A stretch of DNA of 64,000 bases from Tessaracoccus sp. (GTDB taxonomy: Bacteria; Actinomycetota; Actinomycetes; Propionibacteriales; Propionibacteriaceae), in assembly GCF_016714275.1 (NCBI RefSeq), contig NZ_JADJNP010000002.1:868001-932000 (forward strand), read 5' to 3'. The translations under genes and the position numbers were made by a program. The notes under the pieces were generated by a model. That model saw only the letters and a program-made list of their open reading frames with translations. It ran no database searches and was not told the DNA's origin. How positions within the stretch are numbered: the stretch's first letter is position 1; the number at the start of each line of letters is the position of its first letter. This document shows, piece after piece, positions 48,954-56,878 of this stretch.

Positions 48954-50228
48954 ATGGCTATGCTCGCGAGAGTGATCCTCGACTTCGGCTCCGCGCGTCT
49001 GCGTGCCACCACCGTCGCGATCGACGACCCGGGGCCGTTGGAGCGCTTCCTTCCGGAGAGCGGACCTGGCGGGGCCTTCATCCGCCGCGGCGAGGGATTC
49101 GTGACGATCGGCGAGGTTGCCCGCTTCGACACCGACCGCCTGGCCGCCGCCGACGTCTGGTGGGACCAGATCTCCAGCCAGATCGACCACGACTCCGAGA
49201 TGCCGGGCGAGTTCGGCACCGGCCCACTCGCCGTCGGCTCCTTCACGTTCGACCCCGATCGCTCCGAGGAACGCTCCGTCCTGACGGTGCCCGAGGTCAT
49301 CCTCGGACGCAGGGGCGACATCTCCTGGATGACGAAGCTGGGCAACGGCCCGTTCGCGGCCACCGTTCCACCCGTCGGCGAACCGACGCGCGCGCCGTCG
49401 GGTGTCGCCTCCCTGGGCGGCGCCATGGGCGAGGGCGTGTGGCAGCGCATCGTCGGCGAGGTCGTGTCCCTCATCAGGCGGGGCGAGGTGAGCAAGGTCG
49501 TGATGGCGCGCGACCTCAGGGTCCGAGCCGACGCACCGCTGGACCTGCGCTATCTGCTGTCGCGGCTGATCGATCGCTACCCCATGACATGGACATACCT
49601 GGTCGACGGGATGGTCGGCGCGACGCCCGAGCTGCTGCTACGCCGTCAGGGCGGCCTGGTCACCTCACGCGTGTTGGCAGGCACCATCTGGCACGACCCC
49701 GAGGGCAGCGACCCCCTGCTGCTCGCGGCCGAACTGGCGCAGTCGCACAAGGACAGCGCGGAGCACGAGTTCGCCGTCGAGTCCGTGGCCCACGCGCTGG
49801 CACCGTACTGCGCCGCGATGAACGTGCCCGAGGCGCCGTCGGTGCTGAAGCTGCCCAACGTCATGCATCTGGCCACCGACATCACGGGCGTGGCGCTGCC
49901 GGGGGCGAGCTCAGTCGCGCTGGCCGCGGCCCTTCACCCGAGCGCCGCCGTGTGCGGGACGCCGACACACCTGGCGATGGACATCATCAGCGAGCTGGAG
50001 TCGATGGACCGCGGCCGCTACGCCGGCCCTGTCGGCTGGGTCGACATGGGCGGCGACGGCGAGTGGGCCATCGCGCTTCGCGGCGGCTGCGTCCGTCCCG
50101 ACACGCCGAACGAGATCCAGCTGTTCGCCGGCGCCGGTGTCGTCGCCGACTCCGACCCCGCGGTCGAGCTCGAGGAGACAGCGGCGAAGTTCATTCCGAT
50201 GCTCCAGGCCCTCGGCCTCGAGCCCTGA
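48954..50228 (+). CDS. menF: Isochorismate synthase
   Basis: A 424-residue chorismate-binding enzyme that converts chorismate to isochorismate, the first step of menaquinone synthesis. The C-terminal catalytic domain has VSKVVMARDLRV, PELLLRRQGGLVTSRVLAGTI, DSAEHEFAVESV and HPSAAVCGTPTHLAMDIISELE, followed by GPVGWVDMGGDGEWAIALRGG, the usual MenF/EntC blocks. It is not followed by a pyruvate lyase domain. The first ATG is taken; an ATG 6 bp further and a GTG at 48972 are alternatives. The gene stands opposite the menJ-like/nuo unit. Confidence 0.92.
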   Translation: MAMLARVILDFGSARLRATTVAIDDPGPLERFLPESGPGGAFIRRGEGFVTIGEVARFDTDRLAAADVWWDQISSQIDHDSEMPGEFGTGPLAVGSFTFDPDRSEERSVLTVPEVILGRRGDISWMTKLGNGPFAATVPPVGEPTRAPSGVASLGGAMGEGVWQRIVGEVVSLIRRGEVSKVVMARDLRVRADAPLDLRYLLSRLIDRYPMTWTYLVDGMVGATPELLLRRQGGLVTSRVLAGTIWHDPEGSDPLLLAAELAQSHKDSAEHEFAVESVAHALAPYCAAMNVPEAPSVLKLPNVMHLATDITGVALPGASSVALAAALHPSAAVCGTPTHLAMDIISELESMDRGRYAGPVGWVDMGGDGEWAIALRGGCVRPDTPNEIQLFAGAGVVADSDPAVELEETAAKFIPMLQALGLEP

Positions 50229-50566
50229 CGCCTGCCCTCCCCCGTCACGCCTGCCCCACTCCGTGACACCTGCCCTCGCCACCGTGACGCCTGCTCTGTG
50301 TCATGCCGCCTGCCGTCCGCACCGTGACGCCTGCCCCCGGAGCAAGACGCCTGGGTTACACCGTGGTACCTGCCCTTGAAGGCCCGAAAGGGCAGGCGTC
50401 ACGACGTAACGCTGGCGACATGGTGGGAGCGCTGGCGCCACGAGTCGGAACCCAGGCGCCACCGCTCGGGGCTGGCGCCACGAGTCGGACGGCAGGCGCC
50501 ACCGCCCAAGGCTGGCGTCACCGTCGGATGGCAGGCGCCACGGTCCAACACAGGCGTCACAGGCGG
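50227..50566. repeat. About 20-bp degenerate repeat array with central inversion
   Basis: From just after the menF stop a GTGACGCCTGCC-like core recurs at 50227, 50246, 50265, 50286, 50305, 50326, 50345 and 50365 (spacing 19-21 bp). At 50371-50394 TGCCCTT and AAGGGCA form an inverted pair, and beyond it the complement (GGCAGGCGTCAC, GGCTGGCGCCACG) recurs near 50393, 50414, 50434, 50455, 50474, 50495, 50514, 50534 and 50554. About 17 units of roughly 20 bp thus form two arms of opposite orientation. Units have conserved cores of 11-12 bp and 7-9 variable bases. The period is not a multiple of 3, so it is unlikely to code. Confidence 0.85.
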
Positions 50567-50691
50567 ATAGCCCGCCCGGCGCCGCGGCTCCGCTGACGGG
50601 TGGGGCGGAGCGATTTACCAAGGTTGTATCGGTCAGCCGGAACGGTCTCTCAGGTTCTATCCGTCACATCCAGGCGTCCCAGCCAGTCAGC

Positions 50692-50729
50692 CAGGTTACG
50701 GATGTCAGCATGCTGACATCCGTAACCTG
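50692..50729. repeat. Perfect 38-bp loopless palindrome
   Basis: CAGGTTACGGATGTCAGCA is followed at once by its exact complement, centred on GCATGC. It lies 57 bp beyond the 3' end of the minus-strand surface-protein gene. A long stem is possible in RNA of either strand, but no T-tract follows. Apart from this and the 20-bp array, the 558 bp between menF and the next gene holds nothing I recognise. Confidence 0.8.
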
Positions 50730-50786
50730 CGCAATCCCGAGCAGTCGAGCAACTGAACGGAATTAACCTCGCAGACGGCCGACGAC

Positions 50787-50981
50787 TCAGGCGACCTTCT
50801 TCGTCGCCTTCGACGTCTTCGCGACGGTGGTGTAGCCGGACTTCTTGCCGGTCACCTTGACGGTGATCTTCTTGCCCTTATCCGCCTTCTTGAGCTTGTA
50901 AGTCGACTTCGCCGCCCCCTTGACAGCCTTCCCGTTCCGCAACCACCGATACGACAGCTTCACCGTCACCGGCTTCCACAC
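50787..50981 (-). pseudogene. Out-of-frame C-terminus of the surface protein
   Basis: A 64-residue frame (WKPVTVKLSYRWLRNGKAVKG, then YKLKKADKGKKITVKVTG and KKSGYTTVAKTS) completes the third Ig-like repeat that the upstream gene leaves unfinished. The C-run at 50981-50984 is the likely break: one more C would join both frames as PGVWKP. Either a real frameshift, a phase-variable tract or a sequencing error. Confidence 0.8.
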
Positions 50982-53593
50982 CCCGGCTTCACGATCAGCT
51001 TCTCACCCACCTTCACGGACCCGCTGATCTTCGGCTTCGGCGTCGCCGACAACGTCCCCGCCGCAACCTTCTTCGTCACAGCCGACATCTTCGTCACTGT
51101 GATGTAGCCCGACTTCTTCCCACTCACCTTCACCGAGATCGTCGCGCCCTTGTCCGCCGCCGTCAGCTTGTATGTCTGACCGGTTGCCTTCGCGATCTTC
51201 TGCCCTGACCGGTACCACTGATACAACAACACCACCCCGGAAGACTTCCACTCCCCCGCTGCGGCGGTGAGCTTCTTCCCCACCTCCACGGACCCAGTGA
51301 TCACCGGAACAGGAGTCGCGGTCAGCCTCTTCACCGACGGCGTCGTAGGCTCCGGACTCGGCGACGGCGTGGTCGGCACCGGCGACGGCGTAGGTGTTGG
51401 ATTCAGCGACGGTGCGGGTGGCTTCGGCGACGGCGCCGCGGCCACAGCGGCGGTCTGCGCCGACGTCTTGCTCACGGCCACGTATCCCGACTTCGAGCCC
51501 GTGACTGTAACGGAGAGCTTCTTTCCGACGTGAGCAGTCACCAACGCCAGACTTGAGGTCGTCGCTCCCTCCAGCACCTTCCCATCGGCACGCCACTGAT
51601 AACTCAAGGCCGCGCCGTCCGCCCATGCGCCGGGGGCGGCGGTCAGTGTCTTACCTACGGTCATGGTCCCCGCGAGCGTCGGCGTCGCGGATTTCACCCA
51701 ACCGGCGAAGCTCGCGGCGTTGGTCACCGAGGTCTCGGACTCCCAGCCCGTCCCATTGAACGTGTCACAGCGCACCTGATTCCCTGTGCCCACCGCGCCA
51801 CAGTGGGAGACTGTTCCATCAGAGTTGGCAACCCAGCCACGCGTGTCGCTGTAACCCCAGTCGCCCTTGCCACTGGAGTACCGCTTCCAGCCCGACGACG
51901 TCTGGACGTTACACACCAACGCCTGGACAGCCTGATCCCCCGCACGGCCACACTGAGCCGGTCCCCACTTCGTCGGCAAAAACACCCGACCATCGTTCTG
52001 CTCGCGGTAACCCAGGTCCGTCGCGCTGGAGGTCTTCGACTCCCACCCGGTCCCATTGAAGGTGTCGCAACGCACCTGGTTCCCCGTGCCGACGGCGCCG
52101 CAGTGAGAGACCGTGCCATCAACGTTCGCTACCCAGCCGCGAGTGTGGTCGTAGCCCCAGTCAATGCGAGGACTCGAGTACCGCTTCCACCCCGAGGATG
52201 TCTGGACGTTGCACACCAACGCCTGGCTCGCCTGATCCCCAGCGCGGCCACACTGCGCCGGACCCCACTTCGTCGGCAAAAACACCCGACCATCGGCCTG
52301 GTCGCGGTAACCCAGGTCCGTCGCACTGGACGTCTTCGACTCCCAGCCAGTCCCGTTGAACGTGTCACAGCGAACCTGAATCCCCGTACCTACGGCACCG
52401 CAGTGAGAGACCGTGCCATCAACGTTCGCTACCCAGCCGCGAGTGTGGTCGTAGCCCCAGTCAATACGGGGACTCGAGTATCGCTTCCATCCCGATGAGG
52501 TCTGGATGTTGCACACCAACGCCTGGCTCGCCTGATCCCCCGCACGGCCACACTGCGCCGGACCCCACTTCGTCGGCAAAAACACCCGACCATCGGCCTG
52601 GTCGCGATAGCCGAGATCAGTCGCACTGGACGTCTTCGACTCCCAGCCAGTCCCGTTGAACGTGTCACAGCGAACCTGATTCCCCGTGCCCACCGCACCA
52701 CAGTGGGACACCGTCCCATCAGCATTAGCTAGCCATCCACGGGTATGCGCGTATCCCCAGTCACCTGCTGGACTCGCGAACTTGATCCACCCTGAGGATG
52801 TCTGGATCTCACAGAGCAACTTCTGGGACGAGGTCGTACCCACTCGGCTGCAGTCCGCCGGCCCCCACTTCGACTTGAGCAACACTCGACGGTCAGGACA
52901 CCCGCTGTCGCTGCCCTCACCATTCTTGAACGGGCACTGATCGACAGCGTCTGGAACGCCGTCGCCATCAGAGTCGATCACAGCAGGAGCCGCTCCCGAC
53001 GGGCCAGCCGACGTGTAGGTCGTGCCGTTGCACGGCCACTTTCCGTATACGCCGGGATCGAGGACTGGATTGATCGTGACGCCCGAGAGGACCACGGGCG
53101 CAGCCTTGCCGTTGACGTTGCGGTGCACATGAAGATGCGCACCGCTCGCCCAATCTCCGGTGTCGCCAATCGTGCCGATCTGTTCGCCGCCGTTGACGGC
53201 GCCCGTCTTGCCAAACGTCGCGAGATGACCGAGATAGATACTCTCCACCCCGTCGGCACTCGTCCACCACACAAAGTTCCCGGGGCCTTTAGCCCAGCCC
53301 GATGTGACGGTGCCAGCACCGGGCGCGTACAGCGGCGCTCCGCCGTCACCGGGGAAGTTGATATCCACCAACCACGTTGCCGGCCGCCCATCGTGGCTGT
53401 GGGCGCTGTAGGTATCGGCGCAGTACTGCTGCCCCTTCGCGAGGAAGTCTCCCGAGGCAGCGACCGCGGGAACTGCGGGAGCGACGATGCTCCCCACCAG
53501 CGCGAGCGCCAGCGCCACCCACACCGCGACCCAGCGACTCACCACCCCTCGCCGCCGGCCCTCGACCGCAACGTCGTCGTCAACCTTGACCAT
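50966..53593 (-). CDS. Secreted repeat protein: degenerate M23 domain, 4x100-residue repeats, Ig-like repeats (C-terminus frameshifted)
   Basis: An 875-residue exported protein. A signal peptide (VAVWVALALALVGSIVAPAVPAVAA) leads to a LytM/M23-like domain (about residues 40-150): LVDINFPGDGG and APGAGTVTSGW, then GAHLHVHRNVNG. The HxH zinc site is present, but the first histidine of the usual HxGxD motif is not, so peptidase activity is doubtful. A calcium-binding type III repeat (DSDGDGVPDAVDQCP) follows, then four near-identical 100-residue cysteine-bearing repeats (GRVFLPTKWGPAQCGRAGDQ...), a Pro/Thr/Ser-rich spacer and Ig-like repeats (LSYQWRADGKVLEGA; LLYQWYRSGQKIAKA). The reading frame ends early with KPGCGSR. 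The ATG at 53593 has AAGGGG upstream. Probably cell-wall or surface associated; the ligand is unknown. Confidence 0.82.
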   Translation of the reverse strand: MVKVDDDVAVEGRRRGVVSRWVAVWVALALALVGSIVAPAVPAVAASGDFLAKGQQYCADTYSAHSHDGRPATWLVDINFPGDGGAPLYAPGAGTVTSGWAKGPGNFVWWTSADGVESIYLGHLATFGKTGAVNGGEQIGTIGDTGDWASGAHLHVHRNVNGKAAPVVLSGVTINPVLDPGVYGKWPCNGTTYTSAGPSGAAPAVIDSDGDGVPDAVDQCPFKNGEGSDSGCPDRRVLLKSKWGPADCSRVGTTSSQKLLCEIQTSSGWIKFASPAGDWGYAHTRGWLANADGTVSHCGAVGTGNQVRCDTFNGTGWESKTSSATDLGYRDQADGRVFLPTKWGPAQCGRAGDQASQALVCNIQTSSGWKRYSSPRIDWGYDHTRGWVANVDGTVSHCGAVGTGIQVRCDTFNGTGWESKTSSATDLGYRDQADGRVFLPTKWGPAQCGRAGDQASQALVCNVQTSSGWKRYSSPRIDWGYDHTRGWVANVDGTVSHCGAVGTGNQVRCDTFNGTGWESKTSSATDLGYREQNDGRVFLPTKWGPAQCGRAGDQAVQALVCNVQTSSGWKRYSSGKGDWGYSDTRGWVANSDGTVSHCGAVGTGNQVRCDTFNGTGWESETSVTNAASFAGWVKSATPTLAGTMTVGKTLTAAPGAWADGAALSYQWRADGKVLEGATTSSLALVTAHVGKKLSVTVTGSKSGYVAVSKTSAQTAAVAAAPSPKPPAPSLNPTPTPSPVPTTPSPSPEPTTPSVKRLTATPVPVITGSVEVGKKLTAAAGEWKSSGVVLLYQWYRSGQKIAKATGQTYKLTAADKGATISVKVSGKKSGYITVTKMSAVTKKVAAGTLSATPKPKISGSVKVGEKLIVKPGCGSR
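51715..52894 (-). repeat. Four tandem 300-bp coding repeats
   Basis: The unit begins at the codons for GRVFLPTKWGP near 52591, 52291 and 51991 (exactly 300 bp apart), with a more diverged first unit starting at 52894. Units 2 to 4 are nearly identical at DNA level, which favours slippage or recombination and hence copy-number variation between strains. Confidence 0.85.
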
Positions 53594-53800
53594 GTCCCAC
53601 CCCTTCATCAAACGACCCAACCTGCGGGTACCGCCTGACACTCTCCCAGACGCTCACCCCGACCCCGCAACAAATCGACCAGTCCATACGACTCCGTACA
53701 CCCCCGACAAGGACATTCACGCGGCAACCAGCGCCTGTGTCCTCGAAAGTGACGACACGACCCCGCTCGCCCACCGGTCCCCCGGCGCGGAGCACCCACC

Positions 53801-53981
53801 CGTTCCTTGAGCCAGGCCCCCGCGCGCAGCGCCGGGCCCGCGTCGAAAGGCCCGAAACCGTGGGCACGAACCTGCGGAAAGCGCGGGACCTTTCGACGCG
53901 CGCTGCGTCGCTGCGCTCCTAGAGCGCGGCTCAAGGAACGACGACCGCCGCACCTTCGGCACGGCTCAAGAAACGGCTGCC
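53801..53981. repeat. Interspersed inverted repeat, TTGAGCC...GTCGAAAGG type
   Basis: CGTTCCTTGAGCC (53801-53813) and GGCTCAAGGAACG (53928-53940) are exact complements, each followed inward by a GTCGAAAGG match. A weaker third arm (GGCTCAAGAAACG) lies near 53963. The arms resemble those at 7570-7727, so this is a dispersed repeat family in the genome. The 815-bp stretch from 53594 to 54408 has no gene I can support. Confidence 0.6.
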
Positions 53982-54100
53982 ACGGCCCGAGCGCCCCCCG
54001 CGGAATCGGCCAACGAGCGACGACGCACTCCTTCAGCGGAGCCCAGCGGCGAGCGCCACACCTCACCGTCGGGCAGCGCCGACGCCCACCAGCGTCAACA

Positions 54101-54218
54101 TGGCTACAAACGTTCGATCCACACCACGGAACCGCTTAGCGTGTACGTCAGAGTCAGCACGCTGACTTTCGCCGCCACAATGACGCCGTCGCTCGGCCAG
54201 ATCGAACGTTTGCAGCCA
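54101..54218. repeat. Concentric nested inverted repeat
   Basis: Outer arms of 19 bp (54101-54119 and 54200-54218, one mismatch, core CAAACGTTCGATC) and an inner pair AGTCAGC/GCTGACT (54152-54167) share the same centre, 54159.5. The 118-bp unit has no open frame worth noting. It could be a MITE-like element, a bidirectional terminator or a protein-binding site. Confidence 0.7.
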
Positions 54219-54408
54219 CACTGATCCTGGACTGGCGTCCCGGGACCCGGCGAGCTGCAGTTGACACACCGAGCGCACGCCCACGCTCAGCGGTCCTGGA
54301 CCAAGTCCTCAAACCGGGCGCGGGCCGCTTCGACACGGTCGCGGTCGACTCCGTCGACGCACCCGGCTCAACGAGCGGTGGTTGTCACCTCAGACCGATG
54401 TCGCGTGA

Positions 54409-55125
54409 TCACCACCACCAGGTCTGGTCGTCGGCGAAGCACTCGATCAGGCCCGAGTTCTCCGGTACCTCGGCGTCGGCGAGGTCGCTGCAGTCCAGGA
54501 TGTCCTGAATCATGAACAGCTCGCCCCACTCTCCACCCTGGTCGCTCCAGATGAACCAGGCACCGCCTCCGCAGCCATCGTCCCACTCGGGAGACTCCAT
54601 CGTGCCGACGGCGAATCCCTCCGGATGCGTCCCGAGGATCGTGAACTGGGTCGTGCAGCCGTAGTCATCGACGCCCAACTGGGCTTCGACGAACGCGGCG
54701 AAGCCATCCGGAGCGTCAACAAGCTCGTCCAGATGCTCCGGCTCCCAGATGACCGTTTCATCCGTGACCCACCTCCCGTCGAGCTCCGGGCACGCCGCGT
54801 CTTGGGAGGTCGCCGGCTCCGGCGTCGGCGTCGGCGGATCACTCGGCAGCGGGGCAGCAGCGGGCGGAGCGGTCCACCGAGCCGCAGAGGGTGACGCGCT
54901 TGAGGTCTCGGCAACGGGCGTGGGCGCGACGGTCGTCTGCCCGGCGTTCGACGAAGGCAGCGTCAGGTAGGGGCGCATGATCAGAAACATGACCAGCGCG
55001 GTCACCAGCGCCGACCCTAGAGCCACCCAGACCCAGGCCCATCTCGCCCTCGGGCCGCGTGACGTCCCCATTTCCGGCAGGTCCTCCGGGCGCGGCGGCG
55101 CGGGGTACTCGTCTGGATCGCTCAT
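54409..55125 (-). CDS. Membrane-anchored hypothetical protein with Pro/Thr/Ser linker
   Basis: A 238-residue protein I do not recognise. A cytosolic Pro/Glu-rich N-terminus of 28 residues precedes one membrane segment (WAWVWVALGSALVTALVMFLIM), then a Thr/Ser/Pro-rich linker of about 55 residues, then an extracytoplasmic acidic domain (about residues 110-238) with six cysteines, probably in disulfides (CPELDG, YGCTTQF, DDGCGGG, LDCSDL, IECFAD). It ends in a WWW run. It is alone on its strand between repeats and the DUF6297 gene. Codon use is normal for the window. Confidence 0.65.
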   Translation of the reverse strand: MSDPDEYPAPPRPEDLPEMGTSRGPRARWAWVWVALGSALVTALVMFLIMRPYLTLPSSNAGQTTVAPTPVAETSSASPSAARWTAPPAAAPLPSDPPTPTPEPATSQDAACPELDGRWVTDETVIWEPEHLDELVDAPDGFAAFVEAQLGVDDYGCTTQFTILGTHPEGFAVGTMESPEWDDGCGGGAWFIWSDQGGEWGELFMIQDILDCSDLADAEVPENSGLIECFADDQTWWW

Positions 55126-55234
55126 GGAGTCACTTTCAGATCGTCAGCGCGGCACGGGCACTCTATCCAACCCACTGCGCTGCCGATCGGCGGGCGGGCG
55201 AACGCGCGCTCGCGCGTCGGCTCAACCCGCAGGA

Positions 55235-56878
55235 CTACCGCTTCTTGCGCTGGATCTGGACCTTCTGCTTCGCCGCCGGGGACGCGGTCGCGCCTGCGCG
55301 GCGGGCCTTCTCCTCGTCGAGCAGGCGCTTCTGCTCCGCCTGCTGGTCCATCAGCGCCTCGCGGTCGAAGCCGCTGCGCAGGAACGAGAACGCGATGAGC
55401 GCGATGACCAGCGACACCCAGATGGGGAGGTTGAACACGATCGGGAGTGTGATCAGCGCCACCATGTCGAAGCCGCGCAGCAGCGAGAACATCAGCCCGG
55501 GCGGCATGGCGCCCATGCCGGTGGCGACGATCGGACCCGAATAGTCGGCCGGCTTCGCAGCGACCCAGCGGACCGCGGCGAGGATGCCCGCGATGCCGGT
55601 CACCAACGCCGCGCCGGCGGCGTCGACCGGCGGCACCTTCACTCCCCCGGCGAGGCCGAGGAACGCCGGGAAGACCGCGATCACCCACAGCAGAGCAAGG
55701 ACGGCGGGAACGACCATGGCTGCCTGCTTGACGTGCGCCACGCTGTACGGGAAGCACCGCTGCAGGCCCTTGGTGCGGGTCAGCACGCGCAGCGAGTTCA
55801 TGAACGGGATCAGCGCGACCATGAGCACGAGCGCGGAGATCGGCGGGTTGAGGCTGGTCAGTCCCAACGCCTGCACGGCGTAAGGAACGACGGCGCTGCC
55901 GGCCAGCGTGAGCAGCGGCAGCGGCTGGCGCCAGAGGCGCTGAACGTCGCGCATCACGAGGGCCTGCATGCCCGAGCCCACGCCACGGGTGGGGTTCACG
56001 TGGCCGCGTTCCTTGGACTTGGCCTCGATCAGGATGTCGCGGATCAGCGCGAACTCCAGCGCGAACGCCGCGCCCTGCAGACCGCTCAGCAGCGACCCCC
56101 CGGAGGTGAGGCGCTGGCGCCGGATGTTATTCAACCGGGCCCGAGCGATGAGACCCGCGAGGAGAATCAGGACGGCGCCCACCCCGGCGATGATGAGCGC
56201 GAGCTCGACGGACAGCTCGCTCAGGCCGCCCAGCGCGAACCAGCCCGCGGCGCCGCCGACGAGCAGGACCATGGTCCCGATCGCCGCCAACCCGATGAGC
56301 CACTGGATGGTGAGCAGGATCCAGCGCCGGTCGGCGCCCTGCTCCGCGGCGGCGAGCGCCACGAGACCCGCAGCCCCGAAGCCGCCGGCCAGCGCCCAGA
56401 TGCCCACCTGGATCAGCGGCGAGCCGGTCAGTGCGGCGATGAGCGCACCGAAGAGGAGCCCGGCCACGAACGCGAGCGCGATGGCCGCCAGGAGTCGCTT
56501 GGCGAGGATGCGCCGTCGATCCGTGGGGCCGTCCATGAGCCAGAAACCCTCCGCCGACGACGCCAGCACCGGCCCGAACATGCGCGAGAGCACGATCGTG
56601 AACGCGAGGATGCCGGCCACCGACGCCCAGGGCAGCAAGCCCCGCGCGGCGAGACAGCCGGCGGTGTCGCAGACCGCGACCACCTGCTGCGCCTGCACGA
56701 TGGACGACACCAGCATGGCGCCGATCATCACGAGCGAGAACACCATGACATAACCGTCGGAGAGGGCCTGCCAGAGGTTGCGGTCGGCACGGCCACGGCG
56801 CCAGTCGCGCATCAGCAGCGCGAGCTGCCGCTCGTCGACCTGGCCCAACTCGCCGAAGCGCGGATCCGAGACCGACAT
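55235..56878 (-). CDS. DUF6297-like multi-pass membrane protein (ABC permease partner)
   Basis: A 547-residue polytopic protein of about 12 membrane segments, with a hydrophilic N-terminus and a basic C-terminus (QKRLLDEEKARRAG). I associate it with DUF6297, a family found next to ABC ATPases in actinobacteria. It overlaps the ATPase gene by one base (start ATG at 56878), so the pair probably makes a transporter with this as the permease. The substrate is unknown. The open frame beyond 56878 is antisense or shadow over the ATPase gene. Confidence 0.75.
   Translation of the reverse strand: MSVSDPRFGELGQVDERQLALLMRDWRRGRADRNLWQALSDGYVMVFSLVMIGAMLVSSIVQAQQVVAVCDTAGCLAARGLLPWASVAGILAFTIVLSRMFGPVLASSAEGFWLMDGPTDRRRILAKRLLAAIALAFVAGLLFGALIAALTGSPLIQVGIWALAGGFGAAGLVALAAAEQGADRRWILLTIQWLIGLAAIGTMVLLVGGAAGWFALGGLSELSVELALIIAGVGAVLILLAGLIARARLNNIRRQRLTSGGSLLSGLQGAAFALEFALIRDILIEAKSKERGHVNPTRGVGSGMQALVMRDVQRLWRQPLPLLTLAGSAVVPYAVQALGLTSLNPPISALVLMVALIPFMNSLRVLTRTKGLQRCFPYSVAHVKQAAMVVPAVLALLWVIAVFPAFLGLAGGVKVPPVDAAGAALVTGIAGILAAVRWVAAKPADYSGPIVATGMGAMPPGLMFSLLRGFDMVALITLPIVFNLPIWVSLVIALIAFSFLRSGFDREALMDQQAEQKRLLDEEKARRAGATASPAAKQKVQIQRKKR

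Noticed and set aside
50227..50566. CRISPR array
   Set aside because: Units are only about 20 bp, with no invariant repeat, no 30-bp spacers, no cas genes, and the orientation reverses half way.
53608..54066. A 152-codon frame in the gene-free stretch
   Set aside because: Composition is Arg/Gly/Cys-rich, it spans the inverted-repeat arms, and there is no start signal or recognisable domain.
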